Source: Methylobacterium isbiliense
GTDB lineage: Bacteria; Pseudomonadota; Alphaproteobacteria; Rhizobiales; Beijerinckiaceae
Reading direction: 5' to 3'
DNA: 64,000 nucleotides
Assembly (NCBI RefSeq): GCF_022179325.1
Contig: NZ_BPQQ01000031.1
Span: 62,001 to 126,000, forward strand
The position numbers and the translations under genes were made by a program. Positions within the stretch are counted from its first letter, which is position 1, and the number at the start of each line of letters is the position of its first letter. Positions 46,326 to 56,706 of this stretch are shown piece by piece. The notes beneath the pieces were generated by a model that did no database searches, was not told where the DNA came from, and saw only the letters and a program-made list of their open reading frames with translations.

Positions 46326-47375
46326 TTACGCGGCCGCGGCGGCCTCGACGAAGGCGCGGGCCTGGTTGAGCCAGCCGTCGCGGTCGATGCGGCCGTTGAG
46401 CTTCAGGTCGGCATCGACCTTGGCCACGTCCTCGGGGGTCATCGCGGCCACCTGCCAGTAGTGGTAGATGCCCGCGTCGTTGAGCTTCTGCACCAGCTGC
46501 GGGCCGACGCCCGTGAGCTTGGTCAGGTCGTCGGGCGCGCCGCGCGGGGCGGCGAGCAGCTCGAAGGGCTCGCCCACGTAGGGCTCCGAGATGTCGACCG
46601 GCGCGACCTCGGGCTCGTTGAGGTTCGCCGGCAGCTCCTCGGCCATCGGCTCCTCGGAGGCGCCGACATCGACGCCCATCGCGCCCTGGCCGCGCGAGAT
46701 GCCGTCGATCGCCGCCCGGGCGATGAGGTCGCAGTAGAGCGCGATGGCGCGGCCCGCGTCGTCGTTGGCCGGCACCACGTAGGTGATCCCGTCCGGATCG
46801 CAGTTGGTGTCGACGATGGCGGCCACCGGGATCCCGAGGCGCTTGGCCTCCTTGATCGCCAGCTGCTCCTTGTTGGTGTCGATCACGAACAGCAGGTCGG
46901 GCACGCCGCCCATGTCCTTGATGCCGCCGAGCGCCTTCTCGAGCTTGTCCTTCTCGCGCGCCAGCATCAGGCGCTCCTTCTTGGTGAGGCCCTGGCCGCC
47001 GCCGGCCAGGATCTCGTCCACCTTGCGCAGGCGCTGGATCGAGCCCGAGATGGTCTTCCAGTTGGTGAGCGTACCGCCGAGCCAGCGGGAGTTCACGAAG
47101 TACTGGGCCGAGCGCCGGGCCGAGTCCGCCACCACGTCCGCGGCCTGCCGCTTGGTGCCGACGAACAGCACGCGGCCGCCCTTGGCCACCGTGTCGCTCA
47201 CCGCCTGCAGCGCCTGGTAGAGCGCCGGCACGGTCTGGGCGAGGTCGATGATGTGGATGTTGTTGCGGGTGCCGAAGATGTACGACTGCATCTTCGGGTT
47301 CCAGCGGTGCGACTGGTGACCGAAATGCGCGCCGGCTTCGAGGAGCTGACGCATCGAGAAATCGGGAAGGGCCAT
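46326..47375 (-). CDS. rpsB: 30S ribosomal protein S2, extended
   Basis: A 349-residue S2. The core, about residues 1-237, starts [20 protein letters not shown] and has the family segments [26 protein letters not shown] and [20 protein letters not shown]. The last 112 residues are absent from E. coli S2: an acidic linker and then a helix-hairpin-helix-like part ([20 protein letters not shown], about 282-301) similar to the C-terminal extension seen in other alphaproteobacteria. S2 sits between head and body of the 30S subunit. First gene of the rpsB-tsf-pyrH unit. Confidence 0.97.
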   Translation of the reverse strand: MALPDFSMRQLLEAGAHFGHQSHRWNPKMQSYIFGTRNNIHIIDLAQTVPALYQALQAVSDTVAKGGRVLFVGTKRQAADVVADSARRSAQYFVNSRWLGGTLTNWKTISGSIQRLRKVDEILAGGGQGLTKKERLMLAREKDKLEKALGGIKDMGGVPDLLFVIDTNKEQLAIKEAKRLGIPVAAIVDTNCDPDGITYVVPANDDAGRAIALYCDLIARAAIDGISRGQGAMGVDVGASEEPMAEELPANLNEPEVAPVDISEPYVGEPFELLAAPRGAPDDLTKLTGVGPQLVQKLNDAGIYHYWQVAAMTPEDVAKVDADLKLNGRIDRDGWLNQARAFVEAAAAA

Positions 47376-47416
47376 GACGTTTACTCTCTCCGGTTCGATC
47401 CGCCGCGGAGGGTGCA

Positions 47417-47463
47417 GCCGGCAGAGAGCCGGCCACCGGAAACGCCTCATTGCTGCATGAGGC
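47417..47463 (-). promoter_or_regulatory. Hairpins in the probable rpsB leader
   Basis: Two dyads lie 42-88 bp upstream of rpsB: GCCGGC-AGAGA-GCCGGC (47417-47433) and GCCTCAT-TGCTGC-ATGAGGC (47444-47463). A structured leader would fit feedback by S2, as known for rpsB in other bacteria, but no known motif is recognised. Confidence 0.4.
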
Positions 47464-47614
47464 CGGCTCCGCGTGTGGGATGGCGGGCGCTTTATCGGAT
47501 CGGACCCCGGATGGCAAGGCGGCCCCTCGCCTCGCGCGCACCCGGCCTTGATCTCGCCCCGCGGCGGTCCAACCGTGGCGCTGCCCCGAATCGGGGCGCC
47601 AGGAGGCCGCTCGC

Positions 47615-48244
47615 ATGAGCCAGGACCGCGTCACGCTCTACCACTCGCCGAATACCCGCTCGTCGAGCGCCCTGCTGCTGCTGGAGGAGCTCGGCGCGCC
47701 CTACGACTTGCACGTGCTCGACATGAAGGCGGGCGAGAACCGGGCCCCGGCCTACCTCGCCGTCAACCCGATGGGGAAGGTGCCGGCGATCCGCCACGGC
47801 GACGCGCTGGTGACCGAACAGGCGGCGGTGTTCCTCTACCTCGCCGACCTCTTCCCGCAGGCCGGCCTCGCGCCGGCCATCGACGATCCGCTGCGCGGCC
47901 CCTACCTGCGCTGGATGGTCTATTACGGCAGCGCGTTCGAGCCGGCGGTGGTGGACAAGGCCCGCGGCGGCGAACCCGCCCCGCAGGCGATGTCGCCCTA
48001 CGGCAGCTACGAGGCGGTGATGGACCTCGTCAACGCCCAGCTGCGGCGCGGCCCCTACCTCCTCGGCGAGCGTTTCACCGCCGCCGACGTGCTGTGGGGC
48101 GCGGCGCTCGCCTGGACGACGATGTTCAAGCTGGTGCCCGAGACGCCGGAGATCACGGCTTATGTCGGCCGGCACATGCAGCGCCCGGCGGTGGCGCGGG
48201 TGCGCGAGAAGGACGCGGCGCTGCAGGCCGGGCAGGCGGCCTGA
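47615..48244 (+). CDS. Glutathione S-transferase family protein
   Basis: A 209-residue GST. The thioredoxin-like N-terminal domain shows [20 protein letters not shown] with a serine in the usual catalytic helix region and [13 protein letters not shown] with the cis-proline, then [12 protein letters not shown] for the glutathione gamma-glutamyl contact. The C-terminal helical domain has [15 protein letters not shown], the N-capping box of the family. It may conjugate or reduce electrophiles with glutathione; the substrate is unknown. Alone on its strand, facing away from rpsB. Confidence 0.9.
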   Translation: MSQDRVTLYHSPNTRSSSALLLLEELGAPYDLHVLDMKAGENRAPAYLAVNPMGKVPAIRHGDALVTEQAAVFLYLADLFPQAGLAPAIDDPLRGPYLRWMVYYGSAFEPAVVDKARGGEPAPQAMSPYGSYEAVMDLVNAQLRRGPYLLGERFTAADVLWGAALAWTTMFKLVPETPEITAYVGRHMQRPAVARVREKDAALQAGQAA

Positions 48245-48322
48245 CGGCCGCCCGACGCGGCGGCGGGCGGGGCTTCCGCTCGCCGACGCTCCGCCGTGCC
48301 GGATCTTTCCGGACGACGGAGG

Positions 48323-48586
48323 TCAGCTGATCGGGCAGCGGCCGCGGCCCTTCAGGACGTAGGGTTTGCCGACGATGTTGTAGCAGACCTTCCCGCCGCT
48401 GCCGCGGCCGTACTCGACCGGGCGATGGACACCGCCATGGCCGCCCCCGGTCCAGCCCCCCACCTGACCGTGGCCGCCGTAGGACCCGGACCGGGCCTGC
48501 GCCGGGATGGCGGCGGCGGCGGTGACGCCGAGCGCGAGGGCGATCAGGCACTGCGTCGTCTTGCACGGCGTCGTCTTGGCACTCAT
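48323..48586 (-). CDS. Small secreted glycine-rich hypothetical protein
   Basis: An 87-residue protein that I do not recognise. A signal peptide covers about residues 1-31 (cleavage after PAQA). The mature part of about 55 residues begins with a Gly/Ser/His-rich stretch and ends with GGKVCYNIVGKPYVLKGRGRCPIS, in which two cysteines could pair. It lies 73 bp after cynS on the same strand and might be read through from that operon, but no functional link is visible. Confidence 0.6.
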   Translation of the reverse strand: MSAKTTPCKTTQCLIALALGVTAAAAIPAQARSGSYGGHGQVGGWTGGGHGGVHRPVEYGRGSGGKVCYNIVGKPYVLKGRGRCPIS

Positions 48587-48659
48587 TCGTCCACTCCTGC
48601 GTGAGGGGCTGTCTCACCAGGAGGGTGCAGAATCGGGCGAGACGCCGCCGTGCGCGATC

Positions 48660-49148
48660 TCACGCCTCCTTGAAGCCGTATTCCGGCACGCCTTCCTCGT
48701 TGCCGTAGTACTTGTAGGGCAGGAACTTGCCCGACATCGACAGCTTCACCCGGTCGCCCTTGTTGTTGGGCTCGCGCTCCATCGTCATGTTGAAGTCGAT
48801 CGCCGACATGATGCCATCACCGAACTCCTCCTGGATCAGCTCCTTCCAGGTGGTGCCGTAGACCATGACGAGTTCGTAGAAGCGGTAGATCAGCGGGTCG
48901 GTCGGCGGCAGCGAGGGAATCGAGCCGCGGTAGGGCGCCTCATTGAGCAGGCGCTCCTCGGCCTGGCTGAGGCCGAACAGCTCGGCGGCCTTGCGGGCCT
49001 GCGCCTTCGGCAGCTTCATCTGGCCCATGCAGGCGGCGGTGATCAGGATCGGCGACACGCCGCCGATCTCGTCCTGGATGTACTTCCAGGTCCAGCCCTT
49101 CTCGCGCTTGATGTCGAGCAGCTTCTCGGTGAGGTCTTCGCGCTTCAT
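48660..49148 (-). CDS. cynS: Cyanate hydratase (cyanase)
   Basis: A 162-residue decameric enzyme that converts cyanate and bicarbonate to ammonia and two CO2. The catalytic residues R96, E99 and S122 of the E. coli enzyme correspond to R89, E92 and S115 here, in YRFYELV and GDGIMSAIDF. The N-terminal helical domain and C-terminal segment KFLPYKYYGNEEGVP are as in the family. It is the last gene of a four-gene unit after the ABC importer genes, 25 bp after the ATPase stop, so uptake and breakdown of cyanate are made together. Confidence 0.97.
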   Translation of the reverse strand: MKREDLTEKLLDIKREKGWTWKYIQDEIGGVSPILITAACMGQMKLPKAQARKAAELFGLSQAEERLLNEAPYRGSIPSLPPTDPLIYRFYELVMVYGTTWKELIQEEFGDGIMSAIDFNMTMEREPNNKGDRVKLSMSGKFLPYKYYGNEEGVPEYGFKEA

Positions 49149-49173
49149 CGGAGTCTCCCTTGTAAAGACAGGA

Positions 49174-50118
49174 TCAGGCGCGCCGCGCGGCCGCGATGGC
49201 CGTGGCGTCGGCGTCGGAGAGGGTCGGTCGCACGACCGGCGGATGGCGCGGGTCGTAGCCGGCGGGCGGGTCGTCCCGGAAGGTGCGGCTGCGCGTCACC
49301 AGGAAGTCGATCAGGTGGTTGCGCAGGGCGTAGTAGCCGGGCGCGTGGTGCAGGGCCGCCCGGTCGCGGTCGGCGGGCAGCGGGTTCTCGACGATCTCGG
49401 CCACTTTCGCCTGCGGACCGTTCGTCATCAGAACGATCCGGTCGGCGAGGTAGATCGCCTCGTCGACGTCGTGGGTGATCATGAACACGGTCTGGCCGGT
49501 CTCGACGCAGATGCGGCGCACCTCGTCCTGCAGCGTGCCGCGGGTGAGCGCGTCGAGGGCCGAGAAGGGCTCGTCCATCAGCAGCATCTTTGGGTCGATG
49601 GCGAGCGCGCGGGCGATGCCGACACGCTGCTTCATCCCCCCCGACAGCTCCGCCGGCCGCTTGTGCTCGGCGCCCGCGAGCCCGACCGTGGCGATGGCCC
49701 GCCGCGCCCGCTCCTCCACCTCCGCCCGCGGGGCCGAACGCCAGCGCGAGGACACCGCGTAGGCGACGTTGCCGAGCACCGTGCGCCACGGCAGCAGCGC
49801 GTGTCCCTGGAAGATCACCGCCCGGTCGAGGCTCGGGCCGGTGATCTCGCGCCCGTCCGCGATGACGACGCCCTCCGAGGGCGCCTCCAGCCCGGCCAGG
49901 ATGTTGAGCACCGTGGTCTTGCCGCAGCCGGAATGCCCGATCATGCAGACGAACTCGCCGCGCCGCATCGGCAGCCACAGGTTCTCGAACACCGTGGTGC
50001 TGCCCCCACCCGGCGCCGGGTAGCGGCGGGCGATCCCCTCGATCGAGAGGTACTTGTCGTCGGCCATGGGGAGTCCGGGAGGCGTGGGGGCGGAGCGGAA
50101 CGGCAGCAGGGTCGCCAT
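49174..50118 (-). CDS. Nitrate/cyanate-type ABC transporter ATP-binding protein (CynD/NrtD-like)
   Basis: A 314-residue ATPase with Walker A GHSGCGKTT, Q-loop FQGHALLPW, signature LSGGMKQRVGIARAL, Walker B LLMDEPFSALD and switch His in MITHDVDEA. This set and the C-terminal 50-residue tail are of the NrtD/SsuB/TauB branch, and its neighbours make it the motor of a cyanate importer. The start at 50118 lies 5 bp after the permease stop; an in-frame ATG at 50067 (MADDKYLS) gives the usual family start and is equally possible. Confidence 0.9.
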   Translation of the reverse strand: MATLLPFRSAPTPPGLPMADDKYLSIEGIARRYPAPGGGSTTVFENLWLPMRRGEFVCMIGHSGCGKTTVLNILAGLEAPSEGVVIADGREITGPSLDRAVIFQGHALLPWRTVLGNVAYAVSSRWRSAPRAEVEERARRAIATVGLAGAEHKRPAELSGGMKQRVGIARALAIDPKMLLMDEPFSALDALTRGTLQDEVRRICVETGQTVFMITHDVDEAIYLADRIVLMTNGPQAKVAEIVENPLPADRDRAALHHAPGYYALRNHLIDFLVTRSRTFRDDPPAGYDPRHPPVVRPTLSDADATAIAAARRA

Positions 50119-50123
50119 CGCGC

Positions 50124-50963
50124 TCACTCCGGGAAGGTCACGAGGCGCTGCGCGCGGGCGAGCAACTGGTCGAGGACCATGCCGACGAGGCCGATCACCA
50201 GGATCGAGGTGATCACGTTGGTGATCGAGAGGTTGTTCCACTCGTTCCAGACGAAGTAGCCGATGCCGGTGCCGCCGACCAACATCTCGGCCGCGACGAT
50301 GACGAGCCACGCGATGCCGATCGAGATGCGCATGCCGGTGAGGATGGTGGGGGCCGCCGCCGGCAGGATCACCGTGAAGGCCCGCCGCAGCGGCCCGACC
50401 TCCAGGGTACGGGCGACGTTGAGCCATTCGCGGCGCGTGCTCGCCACCCCGAAGGCGGTGTTGATCAGCATCGGCCAGAGCGAGCAGATGAAGATCACGA
50501 AGATCGCCGAGAGCCCGGAATCCTTGATCGTGTAGAGGGCGAGCGGCATCCAGGCGAGCGGCGAGACCGGCTTGAGCACCTGGATGTACGGGTCGAGCGC
50601 CCGGCTCATCAGCGGCGACATGCCGATCAGGAATCCGATCGGGATCGCCACCAGGACCGCGAACAGGTAGCCCAGCGCCACCCGGCCCACCGAGTAGGCG
50701 AGCTGGATGCCCAGTCCCTTGTCGTTGGGGCCGCGGTCGTAGAACGGGTCCTTGAGGTGGCGCCAGATCGTCACCGCGACGTCGAGCGGTCCCGGCATCG
50801 CCGACTTGCCGGTAGTCGCGCTCGCCCCCATCAGGGCGGCGTATTCGGGGTCCATGGCCTCGGTCTTGGCCGTGCCGCCGACCGCGACGTGCCAGACGGT
50901 GAGGAACGCCAGGAGGAGCAGCGCCGAGACGAGGCCGGCGCGCAGCGAGAGCGAGGCGCGCAT
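50124..50963 (-). CDS. Nitrate/cyanate-type ABC transporter permease (CynB/NrtB-like)
   Basis: A 279-residue inner-membrane permease of the BinA/SsuC/NrtB type with about six helices. The ATPase-contacting loop EAA-like segment is in VARTLEVGPLRRAFTVILPAAAP, and the family segments AIPIGFLIGMS and PLAWMPLALYTI are clear. An insert with PFYDRGPNDKGLGIQ is shared by the NrtB branch. It is 2 bp after the substrate-binding gene and 5 bp before the ATPase gene, one operon. Confidence 0.9.
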   Translation of the reverse strand: MRASLSLRAGLVSALLLLAFLTVWHVAVGGTAKTEAMDPEYAALMGASATTGKSAMPGPLDVAVTIWRHLKDPFYDRGPNDKGLGIQLAYSVGRVALGYLFAVLVAIPIGFLIGMSPLMSRALDPYIQVLKPVSPLAWMPLALYTIKDSGLSAIFVIFICSLWPMLINTAFGVASTRREWLNVARTLEVGPLRRAFTVILPAAAPTILTGMRISIGIAWLVIVAAEMLVGGTGIGYFVWNEWNNLSITNVITSILVIGLVGMVLDQLLARAQRLVTFPE

Positions 50964-50965
50964 GT

Positions 50966-52324
50966 TCAGCTCGCGCGCTTGATCGCGAAGGAGTCGAGGT
51001 ATTCCTTCGGCTTGTCCGGATCGAAGCTCTTGCCCATCACCGAGAAGGTCTTCGAGGTGGCCGAGGGCGGGGTCAGGCCGGCCTGCCGCATCAGCTTGGC
51101 GGCGTCGGTGGCGAGATAGACCCGCTCGGCCACGGCCTTGTAGTCGACATCGCCCTTGATCTGCCCCCAGCGCTTCATCTGGGTGAGGATCCAGACCGCG
51201 AAGGACTGCCAGGGGAAGGCGTCGAAATCGATCCGGTCGGGCACCTTGCGCACTTGGCCGAGCCCGTCCGCGAAGGTGCCGGTGAGCACCTGCTCCACCA
51301 CCGTCACCGGCTGGTTGAGGTAGTTGGCCGGGGCAATCTGCGCCGCGATCTCCTTGCGGTTCTCCGGCTTCGACGCATAGGCGGTCGCCTCGATGATCGC
51401 GCGCAGCAGCGCCGCGTAGGTGTTCGGCGTCTCGGTCATGAAGGCCTGCGAGGCCGCGAAGGCGCAGCAGGGATGCCGGTCCCAGATCTCCTTCGACAGG
51501 ACGTGGATGAAGCCGACCCCGTCGTAGACCGCGCGCTGGTTGACCGGATCGGGCGCCAGGAAGCCGTCGATGTTGTCGGCCCGCAGGTTGGCGACCATCT
51601 CGGGCGGCGGCACCGCCCGGATCTGCACGTCGGTGTCGGGGTCGATGCCGTGCTCCGCGAGGTAGTAGCGCAGCAGGTAGTTGTGCATGGAATAGTCGAA
51701 CGGGACTGCGAGTTTGAAGCCCTTCCAGGCCTTGGGGTCGCGCTTGTCCTTGTGCTTGACCGAGAGCGTGATCGCCTGCCCGTTGACGTTCTCCACCGCC
51801 GGCATCGTGTAGGCCTGCGGGTTCGAGCCGATGCCGAGCGAGATCGCGATCGGCATCGGGGCGAGCATGTGGGCGGCGTCGTATTCCTTGTTCAGGGTCT
51901 TGTCGCGGATCACCGCCCAGCCGGCGGTCTTCACCACCTCCACGTTCAGGCCCTGCTTGGCGTAGAAACCCATCGGCGCCGCCATGATGATCGGCGTCGC
52001 GCAGGTGATCGGGATGAAGCCGACCTTGAGGTCCTTCTTCTCGGGGGCGCCCGCCTGCGCGAAGGCCTCGGCGGCGAAGCGGATCGGCAGAACCTCCTGC
52101 AGCGCGGCCGTGGCCGCACCGACGCCTACCGCCGAGAGGAAGGCCCGCCGCGTCGCGTCGCGGGGAAACAGCGCCCGCATCACCGCCCCCTCGACCAGCC
52201 GCTCGGCCCGACCTTCGTCGCAGCAGGCGGCGTCGTGCGCGGCCTGGCTCGCATGAGCGCCGCAGGAGCAGCCGCCGCGCCCCAGGCGCCGTGTCGCGTC
52301 GAAGGGATTGTCGAACAAAGCCAT
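50966..52324 (-). CDS. Nitrate/cyanate-type ABC transporter substrate-binding protein (CynA/NrtA-like)
   Basis: A 452-residue exported binding protein of the CmpA/NrtA family. A twin-arginine signal is at residues 56-80 (RDATRRAFLSAVGVGAAT). It is preceded by an unusual 50-residue segment with C19, C21, C34, C35 and H24, H30. The mature protein has the family pieces LKVGFIPITCATPIIMAAPM and NIDGFLAPDPVNQRAVYDG. With cynS in the same operon the ligand is most likely cyanate, though nitrate or bicarbonate binders are close relatives. The start at 52324 has GGGAG 7 bp upstream and lies 27 bp after the predicted sigma-54 start site; a farther upstream ATG falls inside that promoter and cannot be used. 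Confidence 0.88.
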   Translation of the reverse strand: MALFDNPFDATRRLGRGGCSCGAHASQAAHDAACCDEGRAERLVEGAVMRALFPRDATRRAFLSAVGVGAATAALQEVLPIRFAAEAFAQAGAPEKKDLKVGFIPITCATPIIMAAPMGFYAKQGLNVEVVKTAGWAVIRDKTLNKEYDAAHMLAPMPIAISLGIGSNPQAYTMPAVENVNGQAITLSVKHKDKRDPKAWKGFKLAVPFDYSMHNYLLRYYLAEHGIDPDTDVQIRAVPPPEMVANLRADNIDGFLAPDPVNQRAVYDGVGFIHVLSKEIWDRHPCCAFAASQAFMTETPNTYAALLRAIIEATAYASKPENRKEIAAQIAPANYLNQPVTVVEQVLTGTFADGLGQVRKVPDRIDFDAFPWQSFAVWILTQMKRWGQIKGDVDYKAVAERVYLATDAAKLMRQAGLTPPSATSKTFSVMGKSFDPDKPKEYLDSFAIKRAS

Positions 52325-52361
52325 CGTGGGCTCCCGCGGCCGAGGGGTATGCCGTACGATT

Positions 52362-52378
52362 GGCAAGCGGCGTGCCAA
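52362..52378 (-). promoter_or_regulatory. Sigma-54 promoter of the cyanate operon
   Basis: On the minus strand the sequence reads TTGGCACGCCGCTTGCC, matching the consensus TGGCACG-N4-TTGC at every position. The -24 GG is at 52375-52376 and the -12 GC at 52363-52364, so the start site should be near 52351, leaving a 27-base leader before the substrate-binding gene. Confidence 0.88.
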
Positions 52379-52432
52379 GGCGCGCGACCGTGAAAACGAG
52401 AGGGTGTGGAAAGGCTTGTGCGCGGTCGGGCG

Positions 52433-52450
52433 ATCACGAGAAATCGTGAT
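52433..52450. promoter_or_regulatory. Activator-binding dyad 1
   Basis: ATCACGA-GAAA-TCGTGAT is a perfect 7+7 inverted repeat with core ACGA-N4-TCGT, about 90 bp upstream of the predicted sigma-54 start site. Confidence 0.65.
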
Positions 52451-52452
52451 TT

Positions 52453-52464
52453 ACGACATATCGT
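52453..52464. promoter_or_regulatory. Activator-binding dyad 2
   Basis: ACGA-CATA-TCGT, same core as dyad 1, centre-to-centre spacing 17 bp. Confidence 0.6.
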
Positions 52465-52474
52465 GAGACGCGCT

Positions 52475-52486
52475 ACGAGATCTCGT
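52475..52486. promoter_or_regulatory. Activator-binding dyad 3
   Basis: ACGA-GATC-TCGT, centre 22 bp from dyad 2 and ending 21 bp before the regulator start, so it could also serve autoregulation. Confidence 0.6.
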
Positions 52487-52507
52487 TGCCATCGACGGAG
52501 GAACCGG

Positions 52508-54391
<1,884 letters not shown>

Positions 54392-54457
54392 CGACGGTCG
54401 GCACGCCCTTCAGCAGACGAGGGACCCGTCGCGGAAGCGGTTCGCGTGCATCCCCGG

Positions 54458-55576
54458 TCAGCACTGCAGCTCGGCCAGCATCCAGCGCAGGTGCTTCACC
54501 GCCGGTGCCGCGACCGCCAGGAAGGCGGCCTCGCGCAGGCGGCGCTGCGCCTCGCCGTCGCCGACGAAGCCACGGCTGCCGCAATGCATCAGCGCGTTCT
54601 GGGCGGCCTCGACCGCGAGTTCGCCCAAGGCGAGCCGCACCTCCAGCACGCGGCGCCAGTAGACCGGATCGGTCTCGAACGGCGTCGCGGCGAGCAGGCA
54701 CACCTCCTCCTCCAGCGCATCGAGCCGATCGGCCAGCGCCCGGGGTTGAAGGGCGAGCTGCCCGTTGACGAGGCTGCGGGGCGCCGCCGCATCGCGCATC
54801 AGCCGCAGGCAGGCCCGCCCGAGGCCGAGCGCCATCCCGGCCTGCAGCAGCAGCAGTCCGGCGCGGATCCGCCGGAAATGCGCTTCGATCGGGTCGGCCA
54901 GCAGATCCTCGTCCGCCACCAGCACGTTCTGCAACTTCACCGTGTAGGTTCGCGTGCCGCCGAGGGCGAGGAGGCGGCCCGGCGGGACGAGCTGCACGCC
55001 CTCGGCATCGCAGGAGAGAACCGTCATGGCGACACGCCCGGCGGGGCGCTCGAACACCGCGGCGAAGCGGTGACCGGGGCCGAGATTCGACACCCAGGGC
55101 AGGGAGCCGGAGACGCGGTAGCCGCCCGCCACGCGCTCCGCCGCGAGGCTCAGGCGCGAAAGCCCCGCGAAGGTCTTGAGGGGATTGGCGAGCGCGATCC
55201 CGCCCAGCACCGCGCCCGAGGCGAGCCGCGGGCCAAGATCGGCCCGCAGGGCCGCGTTGTCCGAGCAGGCCACCGCGAAGGCCAGCGCCCCCTGGCACCA
55301 CATGCAGAAGGCGGTGGAGAGACAATGCTCGCCGGCCTCGGCGGCCGCCCGGATCGCGCCGCCGAGATCCGCCCGACCCGCCACGGGCAGGTGCGTGGCG
55401 AAGGCCCCTGCGGCCGCGAAGCTGCGCAGCGGCGCTTCGGGGTAGAGACACTCCTCGTCGATGCGGCGCACGAGGGGAGCGAGGTCACGCGCGGCCGCGG
55501 CCCGGACCTCCTGCAGCATCGCGTCGAAGCCGGACGGGCCGTCGCTGTCGGCGCGCATCCTCAGGACCCGCAGCAT
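54458..55576 (-). CDS. Acyl-CoA dehydrogenase-like flavoprotein
   Basis: A 372-residue protein of the acyl-CoA dehydrogenase fold. The helical N-terminal domain, a beta-domain with [16 protein letters not shown] (like the FAD-contacting KxWITN/WVSN segment) and a helical C-terminal domain are visible. The usual catalytic Glu of true dehydrogenases cannot be assigned, so a flavin monooxygenase-like or divergent member is possible. The C terminus ends MLAELQC. It is convergent with the sigma-54 activator gene, 66 bp apart, and a near-consensus sigma-54 promoter lies upstream at 55633-55648. Confidence 0.8.
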   Translation of the reverse strand: MLRVLRMRADSDGPSGFDAMLQEVRAAAARDLAPLVRRIDEECLYPEAPLRSFAAAGAFATHLPVAGRADLGGAIRAAAEAGEHCLSTAFCMWCQGALAFAVACSDNAALRADLGPRLASGAVLGGIALANPLKTFAGLSRLSLAAERVAGGYRVSGSLPWVSNLGPGHRFAAVFERPAGRVAMTVLSCDAEGVQLVPPGRLLALGGTRTYTVKLQNVLVADEDLLADPIEAHFRRIRAGLLLLQAGMALGLGRACLRLMRDAAAPRSLVNGQLALQPRALADRLDALEEEVCLLAATPFETDPVYWRRVLEVRLALGELAVEAAQNALMHCGSRGFVGDGEAQRRLREAAFLAVAAPAVKHLRWMLAELQC

Positions 55577-55632
55577 GGTCGTCGTCCCCCCGGCCGCCGT
55601 CCCGCCGTGGCAGGACGCGCGATCGGTGTGTT

Positions 55633-55648
55633 TCCAAGATCCGTGCCA
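55633..55648 (-). promoter_or_regulatory. Possible sigma-54 promoter of the acyl-CoA-dehydrogenase-like gene
   Basis: The minus strand reads TGGCACG-GATC-TTGGA, matching the sigma-54 consensus except for G in place of the conserved C at -12. It is about 57 bp upstream of the start. The -12 defect makes this uncertain. Confidence 0.35.
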
Positions 55649-55748
55649 CTTCGGCGTGCAGTGCCGGCCGCCCGGGAGCGGCCCGGTGTCCGGGCCGGCG
55701 GGGCGCCCTACTTGGCGGGCGATGGCCATTCCACGAGGCAATCCAGGC

Positions 55749-56618
55749 ATGACAGATCATCCCGCCCTCGCGCCGGGCCGCGTCGCCGTGATCACCGGGG
55801 CGGCGAGCGGCATCGGGCTCGCCGCCGCGAAGGGCTGCGCGGCGCGCGGCCTCAGCGTGGTCCTGGCCGACCTCGCCGGCGACGCGCTGGAGGCGGCGGC
55901 CAGCGCCGTCCGCAGCGCCGGGGCGCCGCAGGTGCGGGCGGTCGCGACGGACGTCGCCTCGCGCGAGGCCGTCGCGGCACTTCGGGCCGAGGCCGCGGCG
56001 CTCGGACCGGTCTCGTTCGTGATGGCCAATGCGGGGATCGAGGCCGGCGGGCGCTTCTTCTCGGACGAGGCCACGTGGCATCGCATCCTCGACACCAACC
56101 TGTGGGGCGTCATCCACGTCCTGCAGGTCTTCGTGCCGGGGCTGATCGAAGCCGGTTCGCCGGCCGCCGTGGTGGTCACCGGCTCGAAGCAGGGCATCAC
56201 CACGCCGCCCGGCAACACGCCCTACAACGTGAGCAAGGCGGGGGTGAAGGTGGTGACGGAGGCGCTGGCCCACGAGCTGCGCGAGCGCGGCGCGGCGGTG
56301 AGCGCGCATCTCCTGATCCCGGGCTTCGTCTATACGGGCCTCACCCGCGCGCGGGGCGTCGCCGAGAAGCCCGGAGGCGCCTGGACGCCCGAGCAGACGG
56401 TGGAGATGCTCTTCTCCGGGATGGCGGCCGGGGATTTCTACATCCTCTGCCCCGACAACGAGACCACGCGGGCGCAGGACGAGAAGCGCATCCGCTGGGC
56501 CGCCGAGGACATCGTGCGCAACCGCCCGGCACTGTCGCGCTGGCATCCGGCGCACAAGGACGCCTTCGCGGCCTTCATGCAAGCGTCACCGGAGCCTGGG
56601 ACGTCGTCCGGCACCTGA
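55749..56618 (+). CDS. Short-chain dehydrogenase/reductase
   Basis: A 289-residue SDR. The nucleotide-binding motif TGAASGIG is at residues 16-23, the NAG motif in MANAGIEAGG, the catalytic serine in VTGSKQG and the YxxxK pair as Y159 and K163 (YNVSKAG). D41 in VVLADLAG at the end of the second strand suggests NAD(H) rather than NADP(H). The substrate is unknown; the C-terminal 70 residues include CPDNETTRAQDEKRI, seen in a group of uncharacterised alphaproteobacterial SDRs. Divergent from the acyl-CoA-dehydrogenase-like gene. Confidence 0.88.
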   Translation: MTDHPALAPGRVAVITGAASGIGLAAAKGCAARGLSVVLADLAGDALEAAASAVRSAGAPQVRAVATDVASREAVAALRAEAAALGPVSFVMANAGIEAGGRFFSDEATWHRILDTNLWGVIHVLQVFVPGLIEAGSPAAVVVTGSKQGITTPPGNTPYNVSKAGVKVVTEALAHELRERGAAVSAHLLIPGFVYTGLTRARGVAEKPGGAWTPEQTVEMLFSGMAAGDFYILCPDNETTRAQDEKRIRWAAEDIVRNRPALSRWHPAHKDAFAAFMQASPEPGTSSGT

Positions 56619-56706
56619 ACCCAGGCGCAGCGACCGATCCGACGGCCGGATTCTGGCGGTGCCCTTGCATCGCGTCGCCGCGATGAATCGGGAGACCTGA
56701 TCCTTC

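Noticed and set aside
52406-52507. Longer N terminus for the sigma-54 activator starting at 52406
   Set aside because: It would translate the three operator dyads, gives an Arg-rich non-conserved lead, and lacks a ribosome site, while the ATG at 52508 has GGAGG at the right distance.
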